From Mycolicibacterium aurum (lineage in GTDB: Bacteria; Actinomycetota; Actinomycetes; Mycobacteriales; Mycobacteriaceae): a DNA stretch of 64,000 nt. Positions 40,529 through 51,892 of this stretch are shown here, in pieces (within the stretch, counting starts at the first letter, position 1; each line of letters starts with the position of its first letter). The DNA lies in assembly GCA_900078775.1 (NCBI GenBank), contig LT549889.1, positions 2,666,001 to 2,730,000 of the forward strand, written 5' to 3'. The notes beneath the pieces were generated by a model. It ran no database searches and was not told the DNA's origin. It was given only the letters and a program-made list of their open reading frames with translations. Both the position numbers and the translations under genes were made by a program.

Positions 40529-41380
40529 TCAGTTCGGGTCGTGGTTGTACCCGGTGAGCAGCATGTGCCCGGCGTCGACGACGAGCATGTGCCCAGTCAC
40601 CCGGCGGGCCAGATGGGAGTGCAGAAAGATCGCGGCATCGGCGATCTCGCCGGGTTCCAGCAGGGCTACGCCTTTGGTCGGGTTGTAGTGCATGCCACCG
40701 CGGATGAGATCCTCCCGGGTGCCGCCGGCCCGACCGATCATCAGGTCGTACCCGGGCTGGTTGTCCAGCATCTTGGTGTCCACGGCCCCGGGAGCCAGCG
40801 CATTGCAGCGCACATTGTGCGGAGCGAGTTCCAGGGCCGCGTTCTTCATCAGCCCGAGCACACCGTGTTTGGACGCCGTGTAGTGCGAGTACACACCGCC
40901 CGACTCGACGGCGTCGACCGACGCGGTCACCACGATCGACCCGCTTCCTCGTTCGATCATGTGCGGGGCAACGGCTTTGATGGTCTGCCAGACCCCGGTC
41001 AGATTGATGCCGATCATGTCGTTCCACTGCGCATCGGTGATCTCCCACAGCGGTACCGAGGTCCAGATGCCGGCATTGGCATCGACGGCGTCGATCCTGC
41101 CGAACTCGGCGAGCGCGGCGGTGACCGCACCGTCGAGAGCCTGCCCGGACCGGACATCGCCGACGATGCCCAGCGCCCTGCGCCCGAGATTCTCCACTTC
41201 CTTGACGGTGTCATCGAGTTCGTCGGGAGTGGGCAGATCGTATGGCACGGTGTCGATGTCGTCGACGATGTCGAACAGGACGACATCAGCACCCTCACGT
41301 GCCGAGGCCAGGGCATGTGCCCTGCCCTGTCCGCGTGCTGCGCCGGTCACCAGCACGACTTGACCATCGAGTAATCCCAT
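40529..41380 (-). CDS. Mycofactocin-coupled SDR family oxidoreductase, second copy
   Basis: 283-residue SDR. TGAARGQGRAHA is followed by the subfamily insertion (FDIVDDIDTVPYDLPTPDELDDTV). Ser is in VTASVDAVESG and Tyr-x3-Lys in HYTASKHG; the long C-terminal part is typical of mycofactocin-associated enzymes. Same class as 31742-32572 but not close. It is a lone gene flanked by two near-identical hairpins. Alcohol oxidation with mycofactocin as electron carrier is expected from the family. Confidence 0.9.
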   Translation of the reverse strand: MGLLDGQVVLVTGAARGQGRAHALASAREGADVVLFDIVDDIDTVPYDLPTPDELDDTVKEVENLGRRALGIVGDVRSGQALDGAVTAALAEFGRIDAVDANAGIWTSVPLWEITDAQWNDMIGINLTGVWQTIKAVAPHMIERGSGSIVVTASVDAVESGGVYSHYTASKHGVLGLMKNAALELAPHNVRCNALAPGAVDTKMLDNQPGYDLMIGRAGGTREDLIRGGMHYNPTKGVALLEPGEIADAAIFLHSHLARRVTGHMLVVDAGHMLLTGYNHDPN

Positions 41381-41501
41381 ATCGGTTCCTTGCTGTTGGT
41401 GGATCCGCCGCGATTCACAGGTGACGGACGCCACGAACGTACCGCCGGTGCGGTCCCGGCAACTGTCGCGATCTGGCACAACCGCGGCATGCCACGAGAA
41501 C

Positions 41502-41530
41502 GGCCCCGCAGCAAAATCTGCTGCGGGGCC
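41502..41530. terminator. Hairpin, copy 2
   Basis: GGCCCCGCAGCA (41502-41513) and TGCTGCGGGGCC (41519-41530), a 12-bp stem with a 5-nt loop; two paired changes relative to copy 1 keep the stem perfect. It is 33 bp after the APC permease stop and should end that transcript. Confidence 0.75.
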
Positions 41531-41562
41531 GTTCAATTGGATCTGACCGAAGGTCTACTGGA

Positions 41563-43017
41563 TCAGACCTTCGCCCGGCCGATCCGGGCGTACACATCGG
41601 GGCGGTTCTTCTTGAGGTAGAACGCCGTGGCCACGCCTGCGCTGAATACCGCCGCGATCAACAGGATGAACAGCACCGACAATCCGGTCGGAGTGCCGAG
41701 CAGCAGGTTGAAGTTCGCGAACGACAGCGCGATCACCACGCCCAGACCCAAGGTGGCCAGGCCCGGGGCGATCAGACCCGACCACGCCGAGGCCTCGTTG
41801 CCGGGGCGGCGGAAATGCATGATCACCGCGATGCTGGTGAACAGCATCAGGAGCATCAGGCTCATCGCACCGACACCGGCGGCACGGCCGTAGAACATGC
41901 CCGGGTCGAAGCCGATGACTGCGGCCAGGAACAGCACCGTGGCGGTGGCGACACTGGTGGTGACGGAGGCCTTGTAGGGCGAGTGCTGCTTGGGATGCAC
42001 AGCGCCCAGGTACTCCGGCAGTGCCTTGTCCACGCCAAGGTTGTACAGGTAGCGCGACATGATGTTGTGGGTCGCGAGCGTGGAGGCGAAGATCGAGGTC
42101 AGCAGGAAGACCCCGACGATGTCCTTGAAGACCACGCCGAGCAGCGAGGCGAAGGCGCCCGGGAACATGTCGGCCGGGGCGTTCTCCGCCATGTCCATCG
42201 CCGAGTCCGAACCCACGGTGTTGATCAGCATCCAGGTGGTCAGGCAGTAGAACAGGCCGATGAATCCGACGGACAGGTAGGTCGCCCGCGGAATCGTCTT
42301 GTCGGGGTCCTTGGCTTCCTCACGGAAGATCGCGGTGCCCTCGAAGCCGATGAACATCGAGATACAGAACAGGATGCCCAGGCCCATACCGCCGTCGACG
42401 AACGCACCGAGGGTCAGCGGCTCGAGGCTGCGACCGTCGGCGCCACCGTTGATGAACGCCACCACGTCGAAGATCACGACGGCGAGCACTTCGAGGACCA
42501 GCAGCACCGCCAGGGTCTTGGCCGAGAACTGGATGCCGACGTAGCCGAAGATGCCGACGATCAGCGTGAGGATCGGCGCCAGCACGTACCACGGGATCAC
42601 CGGGCCACCGACCGACTCGATGATCGCGCCGAGCGAGATCCCGAAGAAGCAGTTGATACCGACCAGAATTGCCAGATATCCGAAGCTGGCCAGGTAGGCC
42701 GATCCCAGGCCCCAGGCCTTGCTGGCGCCGTGCGCGATGAAGGCGTAAAACGCGCCCGGGTTGGGGATGCTGCGGCTCATCTTGACGTACCCAACGCTGA
42801 ACAGTGCCAACAGCAGGGTCGTGAACAGGAAGTTGATCGGCGCGCCGATGCCACCGAACAGGATCACCACCGGCAGATAGCCCCAGGCCACCGTCAGCGG
42901 TGACGAGAATGCCATGACCGTGAAGGCGATCTCGAAGACGCCCATCTTGCCTTGCAGGCGGGGTTGGGTTTCCGCCGTGTCCGGCACCGCGGTTCGGGTG
43001 CCGTCCTCAGTAACCAT
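41563..43017 (-). CDS. APC-family amino acid/amine permease, second copy
   Basis: 484-residue membrane protein with about 12 helices. The APC signature segments include AFSSPLTVAWGYLPV, PNPGAFYAFIAHG, and IGFEGTAIFREEAKDPDKTIPRATYLSVGF, closely echoing the permease at 4.1 kb (FGYVGFEATAAFRSEAKDPDRTIPRAT). ATG 43017 follows AGGAGGAT; the open frame begins 14 codons earlier without a ribosome site. No enzyme gene is adjacent on the same strand: an SDR lies downstream beyond a hairpin, and a broken dehydrogenase gene upstream. Probable importer for one of the accessory pathways. Confidence 0.9.
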   Translation of the reverse strand: MVTEDGTRTAVPDTAETQPRLQGKMGVFEIAFTVMAFSSPLTVAWGYLPVVILFGGIGAPINFLFTTLLLALFSVGYVKMSRSIPNPGAFYAFIAHGASKAWGLGSAYLASFGYLAILVGINCFFGISLGAIIESVGGPVIPWYVLAPILTLIVGIFGYVGIQFSAKTLAVLLVLEVLAVVIFDVVAFINGGADGRSLEPLTLGAFVDGGMGLGILFCISMFIGFEGTAIFREEAKDPDKTIPRATYLSVGFIGLFYCLTTWMLINTVGSDSAMDMAENAPADMFPGAFASLLGVVFKDIVGVFLLTSIFASTLATHNIMSRYLYNLGVDKALPEYLGAVHPKQHSPYKASVTTSVATATVLFLAAVIGFDPGMFYGRAAGVGAMSLMLLMLFTSIAVIMHFRRPGNEASAWSGLIAPGLATLGLGVVIALSFANFNLLLGTPTGLSVLFILLIAAVFSAGVATAFYLKKNRPDVYARIGRAKV

Positions 43018-43299
43018 GTATGTCCGATCCTCCTGGGTGCAACGAAACAAGGTCGCCACGCCTGGTGCTCATGTCTCCGGACTAGCCATCAAGTCATGAG
43101 CTGACGCGTTGCGTTGGGCGAACCTACGTCGCCCGGTCCGGAGGAAACTGTGCCGAACTGAGACACCGGACCATCGGCCCAGCATCTGTCACACGGAAAA
43201 CACAATCGGTTACGGCAATGACATAAAGGATGCCACCGGATCTCCGCGGGTGCACCCCGCTCGAGCGTGACGCTCACTACAGGCTTTGACCTGGTCGGA
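43018..43299. other. Intergenic region, no gene seen
   Basis: 282 bp between the permease start and the end of the broken hydroxyacid dehydrogenase. It is less GC-rich than the surroundings in places (about 43170-43225) and must hold the permease promoter. No convincing inverted repeat or small gene was recognised. Confidence 0.5.
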
Positions 43300-44324
43300 T
43301 CAGTACCCGGCGACGTGGTCATAGACGTTGCGCAACGGATGCCCGTCGAGGAAGCGGCGCAGATTGTCGGTGAAGATGTCGACGATCTTGGCGTTCTCCG
43401 ACGGCGCATTCGCCGCGGCGTGTGGGCTCAGGATCACCGAATCGAGATCCCACAGCGGCGATTCGGCCGGCAGCGGCTCCACACGGGTGACATCGAGGAC
43501 GGCACCGCCGAGGGTGCCCTGCCGCAGCGCGTCGATCAGCGCGTCCTCATCGAGGGTCGCTCCCCTGCCGACGTTCACCACGATGGCCCCCGCGGGCAGG
43601 GCGGTGATCTGCTCGGCACCGATCATGGCCTCGGTCTCTCCGGTGATCGGCGTGGCGATGACCAGGATGTCCGCTGACGGCAGGTGCGCGGGCAGCTGGT
43701 CGCGGGTCACCGAGGCGGTGAACGGAGCGCAGAGGTCGCGGGGCCGCCGCACGACACCGGTGCTGGTCACCCCGAAAGCGGCCAGCAGCTCGGCGATCCG
43801 GGTACCGATCTGCCCGGCCCCGACGATGAGGGCATGCCGACCCGCGAGCTCGCTCACGCCACCCGGGCGCCACAGTTTCTGGCGGCGGTCGGCGGCCAGG
43901 CCGGGCAGGTTGCGGGCGAAGTGCAGGATGCCGGCGAGCGCGAACTCGGCCAGCGGACCGGTGTGCACCCCGAGGCGGTGGTGACGGTGAGCGCGGTGTG
44001 CCGCAGCCCGAGTGTCTCCACCTTGGTACCGATTCCGGCCGAGGTGGCCTGCACCCACCGCAGCCGCGGCGATTGCGTCAACGTCTCGGCCGGCCGGCGC
44101 CAGTCGAAGTCGAACAGCACCTCGGCGGCCGCCAGCAGCCTCGTCCAGTGCTCGTGCTGCTCGGCCGTCAACGTCCTGGCGGTGCCGATGTGATCGGACA
44201 GCCAGCGCGGTTCGGGCAGCAACTCGGGGTCATAGTGCACCCGCAACCGCTGGTCCGTCGCCGCGATCCGCTGCACCAGGTCGGGACTCAGGTAGGACGC
44301 GATGACGACATCGACCGGGCTCAT
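43300..44324 (-). pseudogene. D-2-hydroxyacid dehydrogenase broken by a 1-nt frameshift
   Basis: Two frames together make one D-2-hydroxyacid dehydrogenase. The N-terminal part (from ATG 44324, MSPVDVVIASYL to TVTTASG) reads to about 43970. The C-terminal part (VHTGPLAEFALAGILHFARN, VGAGQIGTRIAELL, VNVGRGATLDEDAL, VEPLPAESPLW, LSPHAAA) continues in another frame. The break is at the C-run 43968-43971: one extra G on the coding strand (5 instead of 4) restores T-A-S-G-V-H-T-G-P. Downstream catalytic Arg, Glu and His are intact, so the lesion is recent, or a homopolymer sequencing error. Confidence 0.85.
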
Positions 44325-44686
44325 GGCATCAGTAAATACCAGAGCCGGATCCTCGCACCGCCCCGGGCGGCGGGTCAGTACATGACTGCTGATCGTGCTC
44401 AATCCCGACAAGCCTCGCTGCTGGCAGACGGAAAGCTGTTCGTAGCAGCAGGCTTCGGCCGGGCGGCGGGATCACAGGATCGACCGCTGCACCGTCATAA
44501 CGGTATGAACATCTACTGCATTGCGCCGGTGTCGCCGGCCGTATCGCCGCCACCCAGGCAGGCGGATGCCGGTCCGGACAACGCGAAACAAGTTGCACCT
44601 GAGGGTCTTTACGCTCCGACCGCGCACCCGCGCCTCGCTCTGCTGACTCAGCACAACAAAACAACGACAAAAGGAGTGTCACCGTC
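44325..44686. other. Intergenic region between two decayed genes
   Basis: 362 bp, noticeably less GC-rich than the window average, particularly 44500-44680. No gene is supported; an open frame on the plus strand crosses it but lacks homology and a start signal. It ends with AAAGGAG, a good ribosome site for the broken NADH-dehydrogenase-like gene. Confidence 0.5.
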
Positions 44687-45707
44687 ATGAAGATCGTGGT
44701 AATCGGCGGGGGTTTCGCCGGCGTGTGGAGCGCCGCGGCCGCCGCGCGGGTCGCCCGCGAGAACGGCAACACCGCCCTGCAGATCACCCTCGTCAGCGAC
44801 AGCGACGAGGGTGCTCCGACCGCGGCTTGTCTTCCGGCCGGAGTTGCCCGGTGCGGAGTTCCTGTTCAACATCGACACGATCGACGCCGCGGACGCTCTC
44901 GAGCGACACGTGCAGCGACTCGGGACCGACGCAGACGCCGTCGCGCCGGAAGGCCGGTTCACCGCCGTCGTCATCGGCGCCGGTTTCACGGGTCTGGAGA
45001 TCGCCACCGGGCTGATGGGGCGCCTGCGCACGATGGCGGACTCCGCCTCCGAACCGGCCCGGGTCGTCCTCGTCGATCGCGCCGCTGAGGTCGGGGCACA
45101 ACTGGGTCCGGGACCGCGGCCCTACATCTCAGAATCGCTGCGGGAGATGGGCATTGAACTTCGCCTGGGATCCGAGGTCGAGGAGGTGACCGACTCGCAG
45201 GTGCGGCTCGCCGGCGGCGAGATCATCCCCGCCGCCACCGCGGTGTGGACCGTGGGAATGTCGGCGAGTCCGCTCACCCAGCTGATCCCGGGTGAACGCG
45301 ACGCGCTCGGTCGGCTCGTGGTCGACGAATACCTGCGGGTGCCCGCCACGCCGAATGTGTACGCCGCCGGCGATACCGCGGCCGCCACCGTCGAGGACGG
45401 CCACGTCACGATGCAGAGCTGCCAGTACGCGACACCGCTGGGCAAGTTCGCCGGGCACAACGTCGCCGCGGACCTGCTGGGGCTGGCGCCGGTGCCGTTC
45501 GCCCCCAACCCGTACGTGACCTGTCTGGACCTCGGCCCGGCCGGCGCGGTGCTCACCACCGGCTGGGAGCGCGACGTGCAGCTGACCGGCAGCGAGGCGA
45601 AGGTGTTCAAGCACCGGATCAACACCGAGTGGATCTACCCGCCGGTGGATGACGAGGAGGTAATCCTGCGGGAGGCGGACCACCGCTTCACCTGGAGCAT
45701 GGACTGA
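44687..45707 (+). pseudogene. NDH-2-like FAD/NAD(P) oxidoreductase with internal deletion and frameshift
   Basis: The N-terminus (MKIVVIGGGFAGVWSAAAAARVAR, FAD dinucleotide motif) ends at VSDSDE near 44810. The rest continues in another frame as RPRL, then directly VFRPELPGAEFLFNIDTIDAADAL, the NAD-binding VVIGAGFTGLEIA, and the C-terminal NVYAAGDTAAA. Intact relatives carry roughly 55-65 more residues between R-P-R-L and the R-P-x-L-P-G-A motif, so an internal deletion and a +1 shift (GAGGG for GAGG at about 44806-44811) are both needed. Ribosome site AAAGGAG precedes the ATG. Probably nonfunctional. Confidence 0.82.
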
Positions 45708-45711
45708 CGTG

Positions 45712-45744
45712 GATGCCGCCAGGACGGTCTGTCCTGGCGGCATC
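45712..45744. terminator. Strong hairpin terminator
   Basis: Perfect 14-bp stem: GATGCCGCCAGGAC (45712-45725) and GTCCTGGCGGCATC (45731-45744), with a 5-nt loop. It sits between the pseudogene and the 3' end of tRNA-Val and may stop transcription from both sides. Confidence 0.85.
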
Positions 45745-45750
45745 TGTTCA

Positions 45751-45825
45751 TGGTGGGCGCGGACGGTATCGAACCGCCGACCGCTGGTGTGTAAAACCAG
45801 AGCTCTACCACTGAGCTACGCGCCC
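45751..45825 (-). tRNA. tRNA-Val (anticodon UAC)
   Basis: Minus-strand cloverleaf. Acceptor GGGCGCG pairs with CGCGCCC. The D-arm is GCTC/GAGC. Anticodon stem CTGGT/ACCAG encloses loop TTTACAC with anticodon TAC, and the T-arm is GGCGG-TTCGATA-CCGTC. CCA is encoded at the 3' end (45751-45753). It marks the boundary between the accessory region and the conserved ahpE block. Confidence 0.95.
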
Positions 45826-45883
45826 CGTCGCAGGCAACTTACACGGCGTGCCCGCGTGCGGAGAAATCCCGTCGGGTCAGATC

Positions 45884-46342
45884 TCAGCCGCGCAGCGCCG
45901 CCAGCGCCTCCCGCCAGACCCTCTGATCGCGCGGCTGCCCGGGCTGCATCATCTCCGCGAATCGGATCATCCCGTCCCGGTCCACGGCGAAGGTGCCCCG
46001 GTTGGGGTAGCCGGCGTCGGCGTTGAACACGCAGTAGGACTGCGTCACCGCGCCGTGCGGCCAGAAATCGGCCAGCACCGGGAACGAGAAGTCGTGCTGC
46101 CCGGCCCAGACCTTGTGGGTGGGCGGCGGTCCCACCGAGACGGTCAGCACCGCGGTGTCCTCGTTCTGGTACTCGGGCAGCCGATCGCGGATCTCCCCCA
46201 GCTCGCCCTCGCACACCCCGGTGAACGCCAGTGGAAAGAACACCAGCAGCACGTTCTTACCGCGCAGGGACGACAGCGTGACCGAGCGGCCGTGCTGGTC
46301 CTTGAGGGTGAAGTCCGGTGCCGGGTCGCCGACCTGGAGCAC
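45884..46342 (-). CDS. ahpE: One-cysteine peroxiredoxin AhpE
   Basis: 152-residue peroxiredoxin, orthologue of Rv2238c. The peroxidatic Cys44 is in [25 protein letters not shown] and ADFWPHGAV match the mycobacterial protein closely, as does the C-terminal [13 protein letters not shown]. It reduces hydroperoxides and peroxynitrite. First gene of the conserved block right of the accessory region; the stop of the DUF3052 gene lies 4 bp upstream, so the two are co-transcribed. Confidence 0.95.
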   Translation of the reverse strand: MLQVGDPAPDFTLKDQHGRSVTLSSLRGKNVLLVFFPLAFTGVCEGELGEIRDRLPEYQNEDTAVLTVSVGPPPTHKVWAGQHDFSFPVLADFWPHGAVTQSYCVFNADAGYPNRGTFAVDRDGMIRFAEMMQPGQPRDQRVWREALAALRG

Positions 46343-46346
46343 GCCG

Positions 46347-46778
46347 CTACCGCCGGCCGGCGGCCTTGGACTTCGGCTGCACCAAGCGGCTGGCGATCCA
46401 GCCGCCCAGGTTCGCCGACGAAGTCTGCATCAACCCCGCAGTGGGCGCCGACTCGGCGATCTCGGCGGGCTGCACGTGGCCCGGCTTACCGGTCTTGGGC
46501 GTCACCACCCAGATGACGCCGTCATCGGCCAGCGGCGTGATGGCATCCATCAGCCGGTCAACCAGGTCCCCGTCGTCGTCACGCCACCACAGCAGGACGA
46601 CGTCGACCACCTCGTCGGAGTCCTCGTCGAGCAGCTCGCCCCCGATGGCGTCCTCGATGTCAGCCCGGATGTCGTCATCGGTGTCCTCGTCCCAACCAAG
46701 CTCCTGGACGTTCTGACCCTTGGCGATGCCCAACTTCTGGGCGTAGTTCGGGTCGGAATCCTTCCCCGCCGCGACCAC
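46347..46778 (-). CDS. DUF3052 family protein (Rv2239c orthologue)
   Basis: 143-residue acidic protein. [67 protein letters not shown] and [14 protein letters not shown] match the mycobacterial DUF3052 family. The function is unknown; the fold may be small-molecule or protein binding. The GTG start at 46778 is preceded by GGGAGGAC with proper spacing; the longer open frame upstream has no matching homology. It is in an operon with ahpE. Confidence 0.9.
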   Translation of the reverse strand: MVAAGKDSDPNYAQKLGIAKGQNVQELGWDEDTDDDIRADIEDAIGGELLDEDSDEVVDVVLLWWRDDDGDLVDRLMDAITPLADDGVIWVVTPKTGKPGHVQPAEIAESAPTAGLMQTSSANLGGWIASRLVQPKSKAAGRR

Positions 46779-46889
46779 CTTCTGTCCTCCCTCTTGCTGC
46801 TTCGTGTGAGCCTCCGAACTTCTGAAGCCCTTATCGTCGCACGTCGTGTCGTACCGACCGCCGTCTGGCGGCTGTTTTCCCAATACTCG

Positions 46890-47471
46890 TCAGTAGGCGG
46901 CGTCGCACAGATCCAGCGCCACCGTCCTCGAATCGTTCAATTGGTTGATCGCGTCGTTGAACGGACCGGGTCCGATATCGGTCGCGATCGCCGAAGCCAC
47001 CGCCCGCGCGGCATCCACCCAGCGGGTCAGGGCCCCGCTCAATTCCGGGCCCAGCGGATCGGACAGGCTGCCCGCCACCTGGTCGGCGCTGCCGTTCAGC
47101 GCGTCGATGGCCGGCCTGGCCGTGGCCGCCACATCGGCGTCCTGGTTGTAGGCGTCGACGTAGCCGTTGACCGCCGTGATCGCCTCCGCGCTGCTGTTGC
47201 TGAGCGCCTCGCACGAGGTGTGCACCGCGCGCTTGGTGATCGACACCTGACGTTCGGACTCCCGGGCGCTGGCGCTGGCCGCGGACTCGGCGATCGAGGC
47301 GGACACCGAGGCCTGGTAGACCGGCGCATCTGCCTTGTCCACCGTCGCGGTACCGCTGGTGACGCTGGAACACCCGACCACGACCATGGCGAGCGCGGCC
47401 GGCACGCCCAGTGCCAGCGCGGTAAGGCGCAGACGCGTCGGAGCAGCCCAGCCCCGCCAACTGTTCAGCAT
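46890..47471 (-). CDS. Putative lipoprotein (Rv2240c-like)
   Basis: 193 residues. An N-terminal signal sequence with hydrophobic core LTALALGVPAALAMVVV leads to a lipobox-like V-V-G-C (Cys at about residue 34), followed by a Ser/Ala-rich mature domain with two further cysteines. Location: cell envelope. Start ATG 47471 is preferred over the TTG three codons earlier. The equivalent M. tuberculosis gene lies at the same place, between the DUF3052 gene and aceE. Function unknown. Confidence 0.8.
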   Translation of the reverse strand: MLNSWRGWAAPTRLRLTALALGVPAALAMVVVGCSSVTSGTATVDKADAPVYQASVSASIAESAASASARESERQVSITKRAVHTSCEALSNSSAEAITAVNGYVDAYNQDADVAATARPAIDALNGSADQVAGSLSDPLGPELSGALTRWVDAARAVASAIATDIGPGPFNDAINQLNDSRTVALDLCDAAY

Positions 47472-47623
47472 CACCGCCAAACCTACCGGGTAACCCGCCC
47501 GAACGGCAGATCAATGCGGTAGCCAACCCCGCGCGGCCGAGTGCGGCAGGATGGGGGGACGATAGAGGGCGCCACAAGCGCCAATTATCCGACACCAAGC
47601 ACCTTTCTACCGAGGAGCCGTAG

Positions 47624-50413
<2,790 letters not shown>

Positions 50414-50453
50414 CCGAACGGCGGCCGTCGGGCATCCCTATATCGCCTACTCA

Positions 50454-50475
50454 CAAAAGTCAGGCGTATCTTTTG
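50454..50475. promoter_or_regulatory. Inverted repeat upstream of mabR, probable autoregulatory site
   Basis: CAAAAG (50454-50459) and CTTTTG (50470-50475) with a 10-bp spacer, ending 3 bp before the ATG of mabR. The same half-sites in the opposite order (CTTTTGT-N9-ACAAAAG) lie before fabD. Confidence 0.6.
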
Positions 50476-50478
50476 GGG

Positions 50479-51762
50479 ATGCCCGACAGGTACGCCCCGC
50501 CACCGGCCTCCACGGTGGAAGTACTGCAGAGCGTGCCCGAGTCGGCCCTGCGCCGGCTCAAGCAGTACTCGGGCACGCTGGCCACCCAGGCGGTGCACGC
50601 GCTGGAGACCCGGCTGCCGTTCTTCGCCGACCTGGAGGCCTCGCAGCGGGCCGACGTGCAGATGGTGGTGCAGACCGCGGTGATCAACTTCGTGGAGTGG
50701 ATGCGCGACCCGAGCAGCGATGTCGGTTACACCGCGCAGGCCTTCGAGGTGGTGCCCCAGGACCTGCGCCGCCGGGTCGCGCTGCGCCAGTCGGTGGAGA
50801 TGGTGCGGGTCACCATGGAGTTCTTCGAGGAGGTCGTGCCGCTGCTGGCCCGCAACGAGCAGCAGCTGACGGCCCTGACCGCCGGCATCCTGCGCTACAG
50901 CCGCGACCTGGCTTTCGCCGCGGCGACCGCGTACGCCGATCAGGCCGAGGCGCGTGGGGCGTGGGACACCCGGATGGAGGCCAACCTGGTCGACGCGGTG
51001 GTCCGCGGGGACATGGGTCCCGAACTGCAGTCCCAGGCCGCCGCCCTGAACTGGGACGCCACCGCCTCGGCCACCGTCATCGTCGGCCTCCCCCAGCCGG
51101 ACCGGCTGGAGTTGACCGGTGACGACGTGCACGCCGCGGCGGACAAGTGTGGTCGCTCCGCGTTGTCCGATATCCACGGCACCTGGCTGGTCACCATCAT
51201 CACCGGCACCCTGTCCCCGACCGAGCGGTTTCCCGCGGAGCTGTTGGCGGTGTTCGGTGACGGGCCGGTGGTCGTCGGCCCGACGGTGCCGACGCTGGGC
51301 GCAGCGCACCGCAGCGCGGCGGAGGCCATCGCCGGGATGAACGCGGTCGCCGGCTGGAGCAACGCGCCGCGACCGGTGTCCGCCCGCGAACTGCTGCCCG
51401 AACGGGCACTGCTGGGCGACCCGAGCGCCATCGCGGCGTTGGCCACCGAGGTGATGCGCCCGCTCGCCGACGCCGATCCCGCGCTCGCCAAAACTCTTGA
51501 CGCCTATCTCGATTCCGGCGGTGCCATAGAGGCGTGCGCCCGTAAATTGACGGTTCATCCAAACACGGTTCGTTACCGACTCAAGCGAATCACCGACTTC
51601 ACGGGCCGCGATCCGACCGTCCCGCGGGATGCCTACGTCCTGCGGGTCGCGACCACGGTGGGACGGCTCAAAGGTGACGGAAGCCACTTCACCGCGCTAA
51701 ATAGCCCGTCCGCGACGTCCGGTGGTCAGCAAACGACACGCTGGGGCGGGTACGCCCCGTGA
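50479..51762 (+). CDS. mabR: Mycolic acid biosynthesis regulator MabR (PucR/CdaR-type)
   Basis: 427-residue orthologue of Rv2242. The C-terminal PucR-type HTH (about residues 335-395) has DSGGAIEACARKLTVHPNTVRYRLKRITDFTGRDP. The N-terminal effector domain is helical (LRRLKQYSGTLATQAVHALETRLPFFADLE). In mycobacteria MabR binds the fabD promoter and controls the FAS-II operon in response to long-chain acyl-CoA. ATG 50479 is preferred over TTG 50473. It lies immediately upstream of the FAS-II genes, as in M. tuberculosis. Confidence 0.93.
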   Translation: MPDRYAPPPASTVEVLQSVPESALRRLKQYSGTLATQAVHALETRLPFFADLEASQRADVQMVVQTAVINFVEWMRDPSSDVGYTAQAFEVVPQDLRRRVALRQSVEMVRVTMEFFEEVVPLLARNEQQLTALTAGILRYSRDLAFAAATAYADQAEARGAWDTRMEANLVDAVVRGDMGPELQSQAAALNWDATASATVIVGLPQPDRLELTGDDVHAAADKCGRSALSDIHGTWLVTIITGTLSPTERFPAELLAVFGDGPVVVGPTVPTLGAAHRSAAEAIAGMNAVAGWSNAPRPVSARELLPERALLGDPSAIAALATEVMRPLADADPALAKTLDAYLDSGGAIEACARKLTVHPNTVRYRLKRITDFTGRDPTVPRDAYVLRVATTVGRLKGDGSHFTALNSPSATSGGQQTTRWGGYAP

Positions 51763-51805
51763 GGGTGGACCGCGGCCCGGTCACGGCCAGGTCACCTCAC
51801 GTGCG

Positions 51806-51828
51806 CTTTTGTAGACTCTCCACAAAAG
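51806..51828. promoter_or_regulatory. MabR-type operator in the FAS-II promoter
   Basis: Perfect inverted repeat CTTTTGT (51806-51812) and ACAAAAG (51822-51828), 9-bp spacer, 65 bp upstream of fabD. A CATAAT at 51843-51848 is a plausible -10 element. The position fits the known MabR control of this operon; the exact motif is read here from sequence. Confidence 0.75.
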
Positions 51829-51892
51829 AATAAGACAAGGTTCATAATCTCTTACACGGCACGATGTGGCCTTCACAGTGTTTTCTTAATCC

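Noticed and set aside
43998..44690. 230-residue plus-strand open frame across the gap between the two pseudogenes
   Set aside because: Mostly antisense to the broken hydroxyacid dehydrogenase, no homology, no ribosome site.
45751..45825. tRNA 3' end as a phage/island attachment site
   Set aside because: No second copy of the tRNA 3' segment and no integrase were found in the window, so an att site is not supported.
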